Positions 1-7,404 of a stretch of DNA of 63,102 nucleotides are shown one piece after another. Under the pieces are notes generated by a model. It saw only the letters and a program-made list of their open reading frames with translations, did not search any database and was not told where the DNA came from. Source of the stretch: Synergistaceae bacterium (GTDB lineage Bacteria > Synergistota > Synergistia > Synergistales > Synergistaceae); contig JAUNJZ010000011.1 of NCBI GenBank assembly GCA_030533085.1, positions 1-63,102 on the forward strand. The letters are read 5' to 3'. The stretch's first letter is position 1, and each line of letters starts with the position of its first letter. The translations under genes and the position numbers were made by a program.

Positions 1-51
1 CGAGCGCGTAGTGGACTTTCACCACCTAGTTGTTGACCATGCCGGGCGCAC
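1..51 (-). mobile_element. 5' end of a group IIC intron (cut by window edge)
   Basis: Read on the minus strand from base 51, the sequence begins GTGCGCCCGGCATGG and continues with a GTGGTGAAAGTCCAC segment. This resembles the 5' end of bacterial group IIC introns, whose RNAs start GUGUGCCCGGCAUGG followed by a GAGAGUCC-type segment. It starts two bases after the 3' arm of the purB downstream hairpin, and class C introns are known to insert just behind terminator stem-loops. Only 51 bases are visible, so domain V, domain VI and the reverse transcriptase lie outside the window. The call rests on the 5' motif plus the insertion context. Confidence 0.62.
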
Positions 52-53
52 GA

Positions 54-93
54 GCTGAGCGTCCGCGGCGTATGGATGCCGCGGACGCTCAGC
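54..93 (-). terminator. 16-bp hairpin downstream of purB
   Basis: Bases 54-69 and 78-93 are perfect reverse complements (16 bp, GC-rich) around an 8-base loop. On the minus strand this follows the purB stop codon by about 75 bases. The U-tract expected of an intrinsic terminator is missing because the intron-like sequence starts two bases after the stem. I read it as the purB operon terminator used as the intron target. Confidence 0.7.
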
Positions 94-168
94 GTTTCAT
101 TATGACAACGCGGCGGCGGAGTGCGGGCAGCTGATGCTCTCGCCTCCGCCGCTGCGCGGCGCAGCCGG

Positions 169-1476
169 TTATTTCGCGGAGGAAAGTTCCGGGAAGCGGC
201 TGAATATCTCGTCTATATGTTTCATATAGTATTCCAGATCAAAGAGGGCTTCCAGCTCCGCGTGGGACATTTTAGTGATCCGCGGGTCGGCTTTCAAAAG
301 TTCGAGCAGCGGAGTTTTTTCATTCCAACAGCGCATGGCGTTGCTCTGCGCTATGGCGTAGGCTTCCTCGCGGCTGACCCCCTCTTTCTCGACGAGGGTA
401 ATCAGCACGCGGCCGGAGAATAGCAGCCCCTTTGTGATGTCTATGTCTTCCATCATTTTATCGGCGTCTACGACTAGTCCGCCAATCACTTTTATCATGA
501 TTTTTGTCATGTAATGGAGGAGGTGGAAGGCATCGGGCCACATCACCCGCTCCACTGAGGAGTGGCTGATGTCGCGCTCATGCCAGAGCGCGATGTCCTC
601 TATCGCTGGGACGGCAAAGCCGCGCAGCAGCCGCGACATTCCGCAGACTCTCTCGCATAGGATGGGATTTTTTTTGTGCGGCATCGCGGAAGAGCCTTTT
701 TGCCCCTTTTTGAAAGGTTCCAGAGCCTCCAGCACCTCAGTGCGCTGCAGGTGGCGCACTTCCAGCGCCAGCCGTTCGAGGGTGCCTCCGCATATCGCCA
801 TGTCGGTGATGACGCGCGCGTGGCGGTCACGCTGTATTACCTGCGTGGATACTGGGTCTACTCCAAGGCCGAGTAATTCGCAGACGCGCGCCTCTATCTC
901 CGGCGGGCAGTTCGCGTATGTCCCAACAGCGCCGGAGAGCTTTCCGACCATCATCTCTTTTCTGCTCTGCGTCAGCCGCTCGATGTCGCGCCCAAGCTCC
1001 GCGTAATGGTTAAGCAGTTTGAGGCCGAATGTCGTAGGCTCCGCGTGTATACCGTGGGTGCGTCCGGGGCAGGGGGTGAATTTATATTCAGCCGCCCTTT
1101 CCCCAACTGTCCGGCGAAGTTTTTCCAGCTCCGCGACTACTACGTCAAGGCTTTCACCGAGCATCAGCGAAGAGGCCGTGTCGATAACGTCGCTACTTGT
1201 CAGTCCGAGGTGAACGAAGCGCCCGGATTCGCCTATGGTCTCCGCCACGCTCGAAACGAAGGCGATAACGTCATGCTGCGTGACTTCTTCTATCTCGCGT
1301 ATGCGCTCGACGGAAAAGCCGGCCTTTTCCCTGATATTCTTGAAGTCCTCGTCGGGGACGACTCCGGCCTCGTTCCATGCCTGCGTGGCGGCAAGCTCAA
1401 CGTCAAGCCAGCGGCTGAAGCGGTTCTGGTCTGTCCATATCTTTTTTATCTCCGGTGTTTCGTAGCGCGGTATCAT
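169..1476 (-). CDS. purB: Adenylosuccinate lyase
   Basis: Cleaves SAICAR to AICAR and adenylosuccinate to AMP, releasing fumarate, in purine synthesis. The 435-aa cytosolic protein has normal family length. Visible motifs are TQHD with H68, GRTHGIHAEP with H141, and the signature loop GSSAMPHKKNP with S262/S263, as expected of the fumarase/aspartase superfamily. An upstream in-frame extension exists, but ATG 1476 is preceded by GGAGG at good spacing and gives the usual MIPRYETPE-like N-terminus. It is the last gene of the tmk-to-purB run, 31 bases behind the DUF4416 gene. Confidence 0.97.
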   Translation of the reverse strand: MIPRYETPEIKKIWTDQNRFSRWLDVELAATQAWNEAGVVPDEDFKNIREKAGFSVERIREIEEVTQHDVIAFVSSVAETIGESGRFVHLGLTSSDVIDTASSLMLGESLDVVVAELEKLRRTVGERAAEYKFTPCPGRTHGIHAEPTTFGLKLLNHYAELGRDIERLTQSRKEMMVGKLSGAVGTYANCPPEIEARVCELLGLGVDPVSTQVIQRDRHARVITDMAICGGTLERLALEVRHLQRTEVLEALEPFKKGQKGSSAMPHKKNPILCERVCGMSRLLRGFAVPAIEDIALWHERDISHSSVERVMWPDAFHLLHYMTKIMIKVIGGLVVDADKMMEDIDITKGLLFSGRVLITLVEKEGVSREEAYAIAQSNAMRCWNEKTPLLELLKADPRITKMSHAELEALFDLEYYMKHIDEIFSRFPELSSAK

Positions 1477-1507
1477 GCAATGGCCTCCCGATTTTTTTTG
1501 AAAAATT

Positions 1508-2059
1508 TTATATTGAATTCTCTTTTGCTTCTCTCTTCCAGTCCTCCCTGACAAGTTCGAGCCACTTGTCGTAAGCGCCGCTTCGGAAGTCAGGGAAGGT
1601 ATAGAAAAAGCTCTCCCAGCGCCCTTTACGGCGGCAGAGCGTCACTTCGCAGAATATGCCGCCGCGCAGATAGACGCGCTGCGCCTGTCCCTTTGTGGAG
1701 GCCAGCAGCAGTCTTGCGCCGTCTATCGCGCCGGGGTCGATGTTCACGCGGCGGCTCTCGCCTGTCAGCTTTTCTATGCGGCAGCTTTCAAGCTTCCAGT
1801 CAGCCAGCTCGGAGACGGGATGAAGGCCTGGATAGGAGAGGAATATTCTGTCCAGCTCCGGGGATATATCCTCGTAATAGTTTGTCCAGACGAACGGCAT
1901 CGGGGCGCTCTCGCGCTCCGGCTCTCCCCAGCTTTCCGTCAGCAGCTCGCGGCATTTCCTGTATATCTCGCCGCTGCCGCGCGGAACGAGCAGCGCGGCT
2001 ATTTTTTTTACAAGCGGTTCGCGCGGGTGGCGCCTTCCGCTATTCTTCGCTTCCGGCAT
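1508..2059 (-). CDS. DUF4416 family protein
   Basis: A 183-aa soluble protein resembling the DUF4416 family, whose function is unknown. It has no signal peptide or membrane segment. It contains several aromatic and acidic stretches (FVWTNYYEDISPELDR, FFYTFPDFRSGAYDKW) typical of that family. The start ATG lies inside the 3' end of ftsY (20-base overlap) without a strong ribosome binding site, which suggests translational coupling. The position between ftsY and purB gives no firm hint of function. The family call is from pattern memory. Confidence 0.75.
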   Translation of the reverse strand: MPEAKNSGRRHPREPLVKKIAALLVPRGSGEIYRKCRELLTESWGEPERESAPMPFVWTNYYEDISPELDRIFLSYPGLHPVSELADWKLESCRIEKLTGESRRVNIDPGAIDGARLLLASTKGQAQRVYLRGGIFCEVTLCRRKGRWESFFYTFPDFRSGAYDKWLELVREDWKREAKENSI

Positions 2060-2969
2060 TCAGCAGCGTCTCAACGAAGGTGCGCGGCTCAAAGGGCTGT
2101 AGGTCGTCTATCCCCTCGCCCAGCCCGACGTAGCGGATGGGCATTTTCAGCCTGTCCGCGATGGCTATCACTATGCCGCCCTTGGAGGTATTGTCGAATT
2201 TGGTCAGCACTACTCCCGTTATCGGCATAGCTTTGCTGAATGTCTCCGCCTGCATGAAGCCGTTTTGTCCCGTTACCGCGTCCAGCACTATCAGCACCTC
2301 TGACGGCCCCTCCGGTATTTCGCGCTTTATCACGCGCGTCACCTTCGACAGCTCTTCCATCAGATTCGACTTTGTATGAAGCCGCCCTGCAGTATCCACC
2401 AGTATCACGTCGTCGCCCGCGGCTTTGCCGGCCATTATCGAGTCATAGACGACGGCTGCCGGGTCGCTGCCCTGTGTCTGCGCTATAACGCGCACGCCTG
2501 CGCGTTCGCCCCATGCCTTCAGCTGTTCGATTGCCGCCGCGCGGAATGTGTCTGCCGCCGCCATGATGACCTTTTTGCCCTCCGCTTTGAGCTGTGAGGC
2601 CAGCTTGCCGGAGGTAGTCGTCTTGCCGCTGCCGTTGACTCCTATCATGATGACCACAGAGGGACGCCGCGAGAGATCCAGCGCCTTTCCCATGCCGGGG
2701 ACAGCCTCAAGCCGCGCGATGAGCATATCGGCGAATACTGATTTAAGCTCCTGTTTTTTCGTTATCCTGCGGTCGATCATCACCTTTTTAAGCTCGGAGA
2801 TGAGCGCTTCGGTCGTGTCGATACCTACGTCGCCCAATATAAGCTGTTCCTCGAGTTCCTCCCAGAAAACGTCGTCCACCGGGTCGTCAGAAAAGAGGTT
2901 TGATACGCTCTGCGTCCAGCGATTACCGGCATTTTTCAGTTTTTCTGCGAAGCTCTTGAATATTCCCAT
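2040..2969 (-). CDS. ftsY: Signal recognition particle receptor FtsY
   Basis: SRP receptor GTPase that docks ribosome-nascent-chain/SRP complexes at the membrane translocon. The 309 aa are essentially the N and G domains; the long acidic A domain of E. coli FtsY is absent. Motifs: P-loop GVNGSGKTT (about 110-118), DTFRAAA (140-146), DTAGR (192-196) and TKFDN (256-260; Phe replaces the usual Leu of TKLD), then the closing GLGEGIDDLQPF. ATG 2969 follows GGAGGTG at good distance. The gene sits 18 bases downstream of ricT. Confidence 0.97.
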   Translation of the reverse strand: MGIFKSFAEKLKNAGNRWTQSVSNLFSDDPVDDVFWEELEEQLILGDVGIDTTEALISELKKVMIDRRITKKQELKSVFADMLIARLEAVPGMGKALDLSRRPSVVIMIGVNGSGKTTTSGKLASQLKAEGKKVIMAAADTFRAAAIEQLKAWGERAGVRVIAQTQGSDPAAVVYDSIMAGKAAGDDVILVDTAGRLHTKSNLMEELSKVTRVIKREIPEGPSEVLIVLDAVTGQNGFMQAETFSKAMPITGVVLTKFDNTSKGGIVIAIADRLKMPIRYVGLGEGIDDLQPFEPRTFVETLLNAGSEE

Positions 2970-2987
2970 CGTTCACACCTCCGATTT

Positions 2988-4226
2988 TTATTGAGCGGCT
3001 CTGCTCTCCGCCTCATTTTTCGCGGGGCTCTGTTTTCTGCGGCGCGGAGAATGGCGTCTTGGCCTTTCCTGATTTTTATTTTCCATGTCGCCGCGGATGT
3101 CTGAGCTTTGCCCCAGCGACAGCTCTCTTATCTCAGCCTGCTCTTCATGCTCAGGCTGCGCCTCGCGGCGCTGGCTGTGTTTTTTTCTCTTTTTGCGGCG
3201 GCGCGGCTCGGAGGAATGTTCTTCCCCCTTCGGCTGGGCGCCGCGCTCGTCGCTCCCCCCCGACGCTCCTTTGTTGAGATTCCGGGAAATATTTGAGAAA
3301 AGCTCCGGCATTTTGAACGGCGGCTCTTCCGCTTCCGGCTCAGGCGTCACCCATTCGCCACCTGATGTGACGGTCTCTTTAAATTCCTCAAAGCGGTCGT
3401 GCGGGACTTTGACTTCGCCTTTGCCGACGATGAAGCAGCGCAGGCTTTTTGTAGGCAGATCCATGCCTGAGACGATCACGTTGCCGTTCGGCGTCTTTAT
3501 CTTTGTGCCGGGATTTGGAAAGCCTTGCCAAGCCTCGTGATAGACTTCGTATTCGTAGCACATGCAGCACATCAGCCTGCCGCATATACCGGATATTTTC
3601 GCCGGATTGAGAGCGAGATTCTGTTCCTTGACCATCTTTATACAGATGGGGGAAAACTGATTCAGCCAGTAGCTGCAGCAGCAGGGCTGTCCGCATGGGC
3701 CGACGCCGCGGATTATCTTCGCCTCGTCGCGCACGCCGACCTGACGCAGCTCTATGCGCGTCCTGAACTCGCGCGCCAGGTCGCGGACGTAGGCTCGAAA
3801 ATCCACGCGCTGCTCCGATGAAAAGTAGAAGAAGAGCTTGCGTCTGGCGCGGAGAAATTCGACGTCTATCAGCTTCATATCCAGATTGTGCGGCTTCAGA
3901 AGATTTTTCCCCTCGACGAGAATATTTTTTTCTTCCTCGCGATAGCTCTCCGCCACTTCAATATCCTCTTCCGAAGCAAGCGCTATGAAAGAAAGATCCG
4001 TCACCACAGGTTCCGAGCTTTTCGCCATACCGTCGCCGTGCTCCGACGTGTTGCGAAGCAGCCTGTATTCCGCCTCCTGTTCAGCGGTGACGGCGCCGAC
4101 CACCACAGCCAGCTCCTCGCCGCGAACGGACTCAACAATGATTCTGGTACATTTTTTTATCTCCCCGTCATACTCGACGAGTCCCAGATAACGCGGCTTA
4201 CCATAAACCGCCAGATATTTGCTCAT
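2988..4226 (-). CDS. ricT: PSP1-domain protein, RicT/YaaT-like, with charged C-terminal tail
   Basis: RicT (YaaT) in Bacillus is part of an Fe-S-containing Y-complex that influences RNase Y-dependent mRNA maturation. Here 412 aa contain the PSP1 region (about 60-240) with the cysteine cluster C178, C182-C184, C195, C215, C220, C221 and C223, as expected for cluster binding. Residues from about 300 onward form a low-complexity tail rich in Glu, Lys, Arg and Gln, absent from the shorter Bacillus protein. The start lies inside holB after GGAGGG. The tmk-holB-ricT order is the same as in many Firmicutes. Confidence 0.88.
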   Translation of the reverse strand: MSKYLAVYGKPRYLGLVEYDGEIKKCTRIIVESVRGEELAVVVGAVTAEQEAEYRLLRNTSEHGDGMAKSSEPVVTDLSFIALASEEDIEVAESYREEEKNILVEGKNLLKPHNLDMKLIDVEFLRARRKLFFYFSSEQRVDFRAYVRDLAREFRTRIELRQVGVRDEAKIIRGVGPCGQPCCCSYWLNQFSPICIKMVKEQNLALNPAKISGICGRLMCCMCYEYEVYHEAWQGFPNPGTKIKTPNGNVIVSGMDLPTKSLRCFIVGKGEVKVPHDRFEEFKETVTSGGEWVTPEPEAEEPPFKMPELFSNISRNLNKGASGGSDERGAQPKGEEHSSEPRRRKKRKKHSQRREAQPEHEEQAEIRELSLGQSSDIRGDMENKNQERPRRHSPRRRKQSPAKNEAESRAAQ

Positions 4227-4941
4227 AAGGAACGCCCTCCTTGAATACTGCGAAAACCAAATCCTCTATCATGGACGAGGACAGCCTTCTCTGTTCCATA
4301 ACGCGTATCAATGAATCCAGCTCGGAGGCTCTTTTATAATCGCGCTTTTCCGCCAGATCTCTCATCCATCCCTGCATTTCAAGAAGAAGTATCTCCGGGC
4401 TGGGCTTACGCCCCGTCTCCATCCATTTCGCCCATTCCTGCGGGCTTTCCGGCATTGGATGCGGCTTCAATATTTCTTCCGGCAAATCTATATGTATCGA
4501 CCAGATGCGGCTTTTTATCGTCGGTATCAGCTTGTCTTCCTCACAGAGAAAGAGAATGTTCCCGCGCTCCGGCGGCTCCTCCGTGATCTTCAGCAGGCTG
4601 TTTGAAGCCTCCTTCGACAGCCTGTCAGCCATCCAGACCACCGCAAGCCGTCTCTTTGCCGAGAGCGGATGCAGAGCCAGCTCACCCTGCAAGCGGCGGC
4701 ACTCGTCAATCGTGGGGGCTGAGGCCGGAGCGCCGGCGCATATCATATCTGGATGCCGCCCGTCTTTCCACAGATCGTCCTCTCCAAGGACAAGCCGCCC
4801 GTACAGCTCGGCGAAGCTCTCCTGCATCACGGCGGGGATCGTCACTCCGACAGACTGCGGCTGACGACCGGCCTCCGCCGCCGCGCACAGCTCCTTCCAG
4901 CCGGAGGAAGCCTCTATAAGCGACGCAGTTTCAGGGCTCAC
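4198..4941 (-). CDS. holB: DNA polymerase III delta-prime-like clamp loader subunit
   Basis: Clamp-loader subunit of the DNA polymerase III holoenzyme. The 247-aa protein lacks a Walker A P-loop, as delta-prime does. It keeps the sensor-like stretch KEASNSLLKITEEPP followed by ILFLCEEDKLIPTIKSR (about 113-148), corresponding to the TLLKxLEEPP...SRC region, with the SRC arginine present but Trp after SRI. It is shorter than the usual 300-330 aa, so part of the N-terminal AAA+ core and the collar domain look reduced. It overlaps tmk by 4 bases and ricT by 29. Confidence 0.85.
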   Translation of the reverse strand: MSPETASLIEASSGWKELCAAAEAGRQPQSVGVTIPAVMQESFAELYGRLVLGEDDLWKDGRHPDMICAGAPASAPTIDECRRLQGELALHPLSAKRRLAVVWMADRLSKEASNSLLKITEEPPERGNILFLCEEDKLIPTIKSRIWSIHIDLPEEILKPHPMPESPQEWAKWMETGRKPSPEILLLEMQGWMRDLAEKRDYKRASELDSLIRVMEQRRLSSSMIEDLVFAVFKEGVPYEQISGGLW

Positions 4942-5540
4942 AGCGAAAGCCCCCTCGCTGAAAGCTTCTCCTTCACCACTTCAAAAAGCTCCGCAGGAGT
5001 CCTCGTTCCGCATTCTATCACTATCCACCGCTGAGGTTCCGCCGCGGCAAGCGCGCGGTATCCCTCGTCTATCCTCCGCATGAAGGGCAGCCCCTCTTTT
5101 TCAAAAGAATCCGGCCTGCCTCGCCCGGCGACGCGCGCCAACGCCAGCTCAGGTTCTATATGAAATAAAAGCGTAACGTCAGGAACGGGAAAAGCGGCCA
5201 GCGCAGCCGCTTCGCGCAGCGGCTCCAGCGGCATTCCCCTGCCCCACACCTGATAGGCGAGAGTGGAGTCGTGATAGCGCTCGCAGACGACATGACGACC
5301 GGAGGCAAGCGCCGGAGAAATCACCCTGGCGACATGCTCCGCGCGGTCAAGAAGAAAGAGGAAAGCCTCGCTCCACGGATGGCGGAGCGAACCGTCAAGC
5401 GCCATGCCGCGCAGCGCGCCGCCGCCCTCCCAGCCGCCGGGTTCGCGCGTCGCGAGCGCGCCGCCGCCAAGAGCCTCGCAGAGCAAAGCAGCCTGCGTAG
5501 ATTTGCCGCATCCGTCTATCCCCTCGAAGGTAATAAACAT
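4938..5540 (-). CDS. tmk: Thymidylate kinase
   Basis: Phosphorylates dTMP to dTDP. The 200-aa length matches the family. The P-loop FEGIDGCGKST lies at 5-15, the DR(A)EH motif is LFLLDRAEH, and the thymidine-site segment is RYHDSTLAYQ. An upstream in-frame ATG adds ten residues, but ATG 5540 follows GGGGATGAG and gives the canonical MFITFEGIDG start. First gene of the minus-strand run ending at purB; the 4-base ATGA overlap with holB indicates coupling. Confidence 0.96.
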   Translation of the reverse strand: MFITFEGIDGCGKSTQAALLCEALGGGALATREPGGWEGGGALRGMALDGSLRHPWSEAFLFLLDRAEHVARVISPALASGRHVVCERYHDSTLAYQVWGRGMPLEPLREAAALAAFPVPDVTLLFHIEPELALARVAGRGRPDSFEKEGLPFMRRIDEGYRALAAAEPQRWIVIECGTRTPAELFEVVKEKLSARGLSL

Positions 5541-5552
5541 CTCATCCCCGCC

Positions 5553-5580
5553 TTTACAATTTATTATCATAACATATAAT
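5553..5580 (+). promoter_or_regulatory. Promoter of the MBL-fold gene
   Basis: TTTACA (5553-5558), 16-base spacer, TATAAT (5575-5580), 48 bases before the ATG at 5628. The same AT-rich 87-base gap must also hold the minus-strand tmk promoter. A candidate there is TTGGGT-17-TATGTT, but it is weaker and not annotated separately. Confidence 0.6.
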
Positions 5581-5627
5581 TCATCACAATATAACCCAAA
5601 TTTCTGGAAGAAAGGCAGTGACGGCGG

Positions 5628-6512
5628 ATGTACGAACTTATTCAGGCCGGAGAAAAGAGCTGGTATATAAAAAGCCCCACGAACGTAGGAGTTTACCGTA
5701 TCGGCGGCGAGGAGGTCTGTCTTATAGATTCCGGCAACGACAAAGAGGCGGGGCGTAAAATATTAAAGGCCGTGACTGCTATGGGCTGGAAAATATCCTC
5801 CATCGTCAACACTCACGCCAACGCCGATCACATCGGAGGCAATCAGTTCATACAGAGCCGCACCGGCTGCCGCGTCATGTCAAGCGACGTTGAAAACGCC
5901 TTCGCGCGCCATACTATGCTTGAAAGCTCCATGCTCTACGGAGGCCGCCCCTACGCGAAGCTGCGCAATAAATTCCTCATGGCGAAGGCGACAGACGAGA
6001 CCTGCGGCATTGAAGAAAATCTGCCTCAGGGGCTGGAAATAATAAAGCTCCCCGGTCATTACCTCGACATGATAGGGCTGATGGCGGACGACGGAGTATG
6101 TTTCCTCGCGGACTCGCTTTTCAGCGCCGAAATAATAAAAAAATACCACATCGTATTCCTCTACGACGCGGCGAAATTTCTTGAGACGCTCGACATGCTG
6201 GAAAGGCTTGAAGCAAAGATCTTCATACCGTCGCACAACGAGCCTTTGGAAGATATAAAAGAGCTTATAGCCGTCAACCGCGCAAAGATTCTGGAAATCG
6301 CGGCGCTGCTGGAAGATATAGCCCGCGAGCCAAAGAGCTTTGAGAGAATCCTGAAAGAGCTCTTCGACCATTACGGACTGACGATGGACGACAACCAGTA
6401 CGTCCTTGTCGGCAGCACGGTAAAATCATATCTTTCATATCTATACGACGCAGGAAAGCTGAAGGCGGAATTCTCCGACAACGAGATGCTGTGGAGCGCG
6501 GTTACGGAATAG
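5628..6512 (+). CDS. Metallo-beta-lactamase fold hydrolase with altered metal motif
   Basis: 294-aa cytosolic MBL-fold protein. The first metal motif reads THANADHIGGN (62-72), so the HxHxDH signature has Asn at its second histidine position (N65). The later ligands look present: LPGHYLDMIG, the FLADSLF aspartate and FIPSHNEP. The C-terminal 80 residues are helical and could be a LACTB2-like winged-helix tail. The substrate is unknown; thiolesterase, glyoxalase II-like and RNase-like members share this architecture. The loss of one zinc ligand suggests mononuclear metal binding or altered chemistry. It stands alone, divergent from tmk. Confidence 0.8.
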   Translation: MYELIQAGEKSWYIKSPTNVGVYRIGGEEVCLIDSGNDKEAGRKILKAVTAMGWKISSIVNTHANADHIGGNQFIQSRTGCRVMSSDVENAFARHTMLESSMLYGGRPYAKLRNKFLMAKATDETCGIEENLPQGLEIIKLPGHYLDMIGLMADDGVCFLADSLFSAEIIKKYHIVFLYDAAKFLETLDMLERLEAKIFIPSHNEPLEDIKELIAVNRAKILEIAALLEDIAREPKSFERILKELFDHYGLTMDDNQYVLVGSTVKSYLSYLYDAGKLKAEFSDNEMLWSAVTE

Positions 6513-6589
6513 CCCTGGGCAGGCCGGTATTGTCAAAATACCCGCTTTTCTGTAACGGCCATTTAGCGCAGCAGAAGGACAAGATGCCG

Positions 6590-6624
6590 TTGCGTTTCAT
6601 CTTGCATTTTGTTATACTTGTATA
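6590..6624 (+). promoter_or_regulatory. Promoter with overlapping palindromic operator of the toxin-antitoxin pair
   Basis: TTGCGT (6590-6595), exact 17-base spacer, TATACT (6613-6618). The inverted repeat TATAC-TT-GTATA (6613-6624) covers the -10 box. This is the arrangement expected for autorepression by a ribbon-helix-helix antitoxin. An AAGGAGGAG ribosome binding site precedes the antitoxin ATG. Confidence 0.65.
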
Positions 6625-6654
6625 GCAAAATTGTAAAACAAGGAGGAGATAAAA

Positions 6655-6879
6655 ATGCTTGCCATACGCCTTGACGAAAAAACAGAGACGCGCCTTGAAA
6701 ACCTTGCCGAACAAACTGGAAGGACAAAAACATGGTACGCCCGCAAGGCTATAGAGAGCTATCTTGACGATCTTGAAGACGCGGCCCTCGCCGCTTCCGC
6801 CTATGAAGAATATCTCCTTGACGGCGGGTGCTCGTCATCTCTGAAAGAGGTCAGAGAGCGCCTTGGGCTGGAGAGTTGA
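6655..6879 (+). CDS. Ribbon-helix-helix antitoxin (RelB/ParD-like)
   Basis: 74-aa protein starting LAIRLDEKTETRLENLA, a typical beta-strand plus helix of CopG/RHH DNA-binding domains. It continues with GRTKTWYARKAIESYL, the second RHH helix. The C-terminal part (acidic, leucine-rich) should be the toxin-neutralising segment. It begins after a strong AAGGAGGAG site and overlaps the toxin gene by 17 bases. Expected to bind and mask the downstream toxin and to repress its own promoter. Confidence 0.88.
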   Translation: MLAIRLDEKTETRLENLAEQTGRTKTWYARKAIESYLDDLEDAALAASAYEEYLLDGGCSSSLKEVRERLGLES

Positions 6880-7129
6880 GTTTTCGCGGCGGGCGGAAAA
6901 AGAGCTCGCCGCAATTAACAGAGTCGACGCGCTGCGCATCACCGGATATCTTGCTGAAGTGGAAAAACTGCATGACCCAAGGCTTCGCGGCAAGGCTCTC
7001 TCAGCTAACCTTTCCGGTCTCTGGCGCTACCGTGTCGGCTCCTGGCGAGTGCTATGCCGTATTGAGGACGGACTTCTGGTCGTCCTCGTGGTGCATATAG
7101 GACATCGAAGCTCCGTATATAACGGATAA
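6863..7129 (+). CDS. RelE/ParE family toxin
   Basis: 88 aa with the RelE/ParE layout: WRVEFSRRAEKELAAI at the N-terminus, a central LRGKALSANLSGLWRYRVGSWRVLCRIEDG, and a C-terminal VVLVVHIGHRSSVY that matches the conserved xxGHRxxVY ending. RelE-type members cleave mRNA in the ribosomal A site, while ParE-type members poison gyrase. The presence of Arg and His in the C-terminal motif favours RelE-like, but this is not decisive. Appears intact, in an accessory stretch next to the selC islet. Confidence 0.88.
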   Translation: MGWRVEFSRRAEKELAAINRVDALRITGYLAEVEKLHDPRLRGKALSANLSGLWRYRVGSWRVLCRIEDGLLVVLVVHIGHRSSVYNG

Positions 7130-7208
7130 AGTGTTAATTTTATAACTAAAAAATATTAGTTCTCTTTCCTGAGATGGTGCCCAACACTCACCGCTGGATT
7201 ATTCCGGA

Positions 7209-7292
7209 CAGTTGAAAATCATGTATCATTGATAACCTCGTTTTTTTGATGCTTGGGTTTAACAGGATTGCTCTGAATTAGCGTGTAGGAAC
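7209..7292. repeat. Imperfect direct repeat, left copy (att-like)
   Basis: This AT-rich segment aligns in the same orientation with 8380-8483. Shared blocks in order are TTGAAAATC, TTGATA, TTTTT, CTTGGG, ACAG, GCTCTG, ATTA and GCGTGTAGGA. In the right copy the last block is part of the T arm/acceptor of tRNA-Sec. Similarity stops right after that block. This fits a degenerate attachment-site copy at the far side of an islet carrying the ADP-ribosylglycohydrolase gene. The rest of 7130-7404 holds no recognisable gene. Confidence 0.55.
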
Positions 7293-7404
7293 CATAACTT
7301 TCAAATTACACTTGGCATCACTGACTTTTAAAGCACAAGGCAATTTCGCAGTACGGTTGGAGGCACGGTAATGGTCTTGATTGAATCGGTACCCGGTTAT
7401 AATA

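Noticed and set aside
7281-7292. Possible second tRNA gene at the left repeat
   Set aside because: Only the T-arm/acceptor-like block matches tRNA-Sec; the following bases have no cloverleaf, so it is an att-like fragment.
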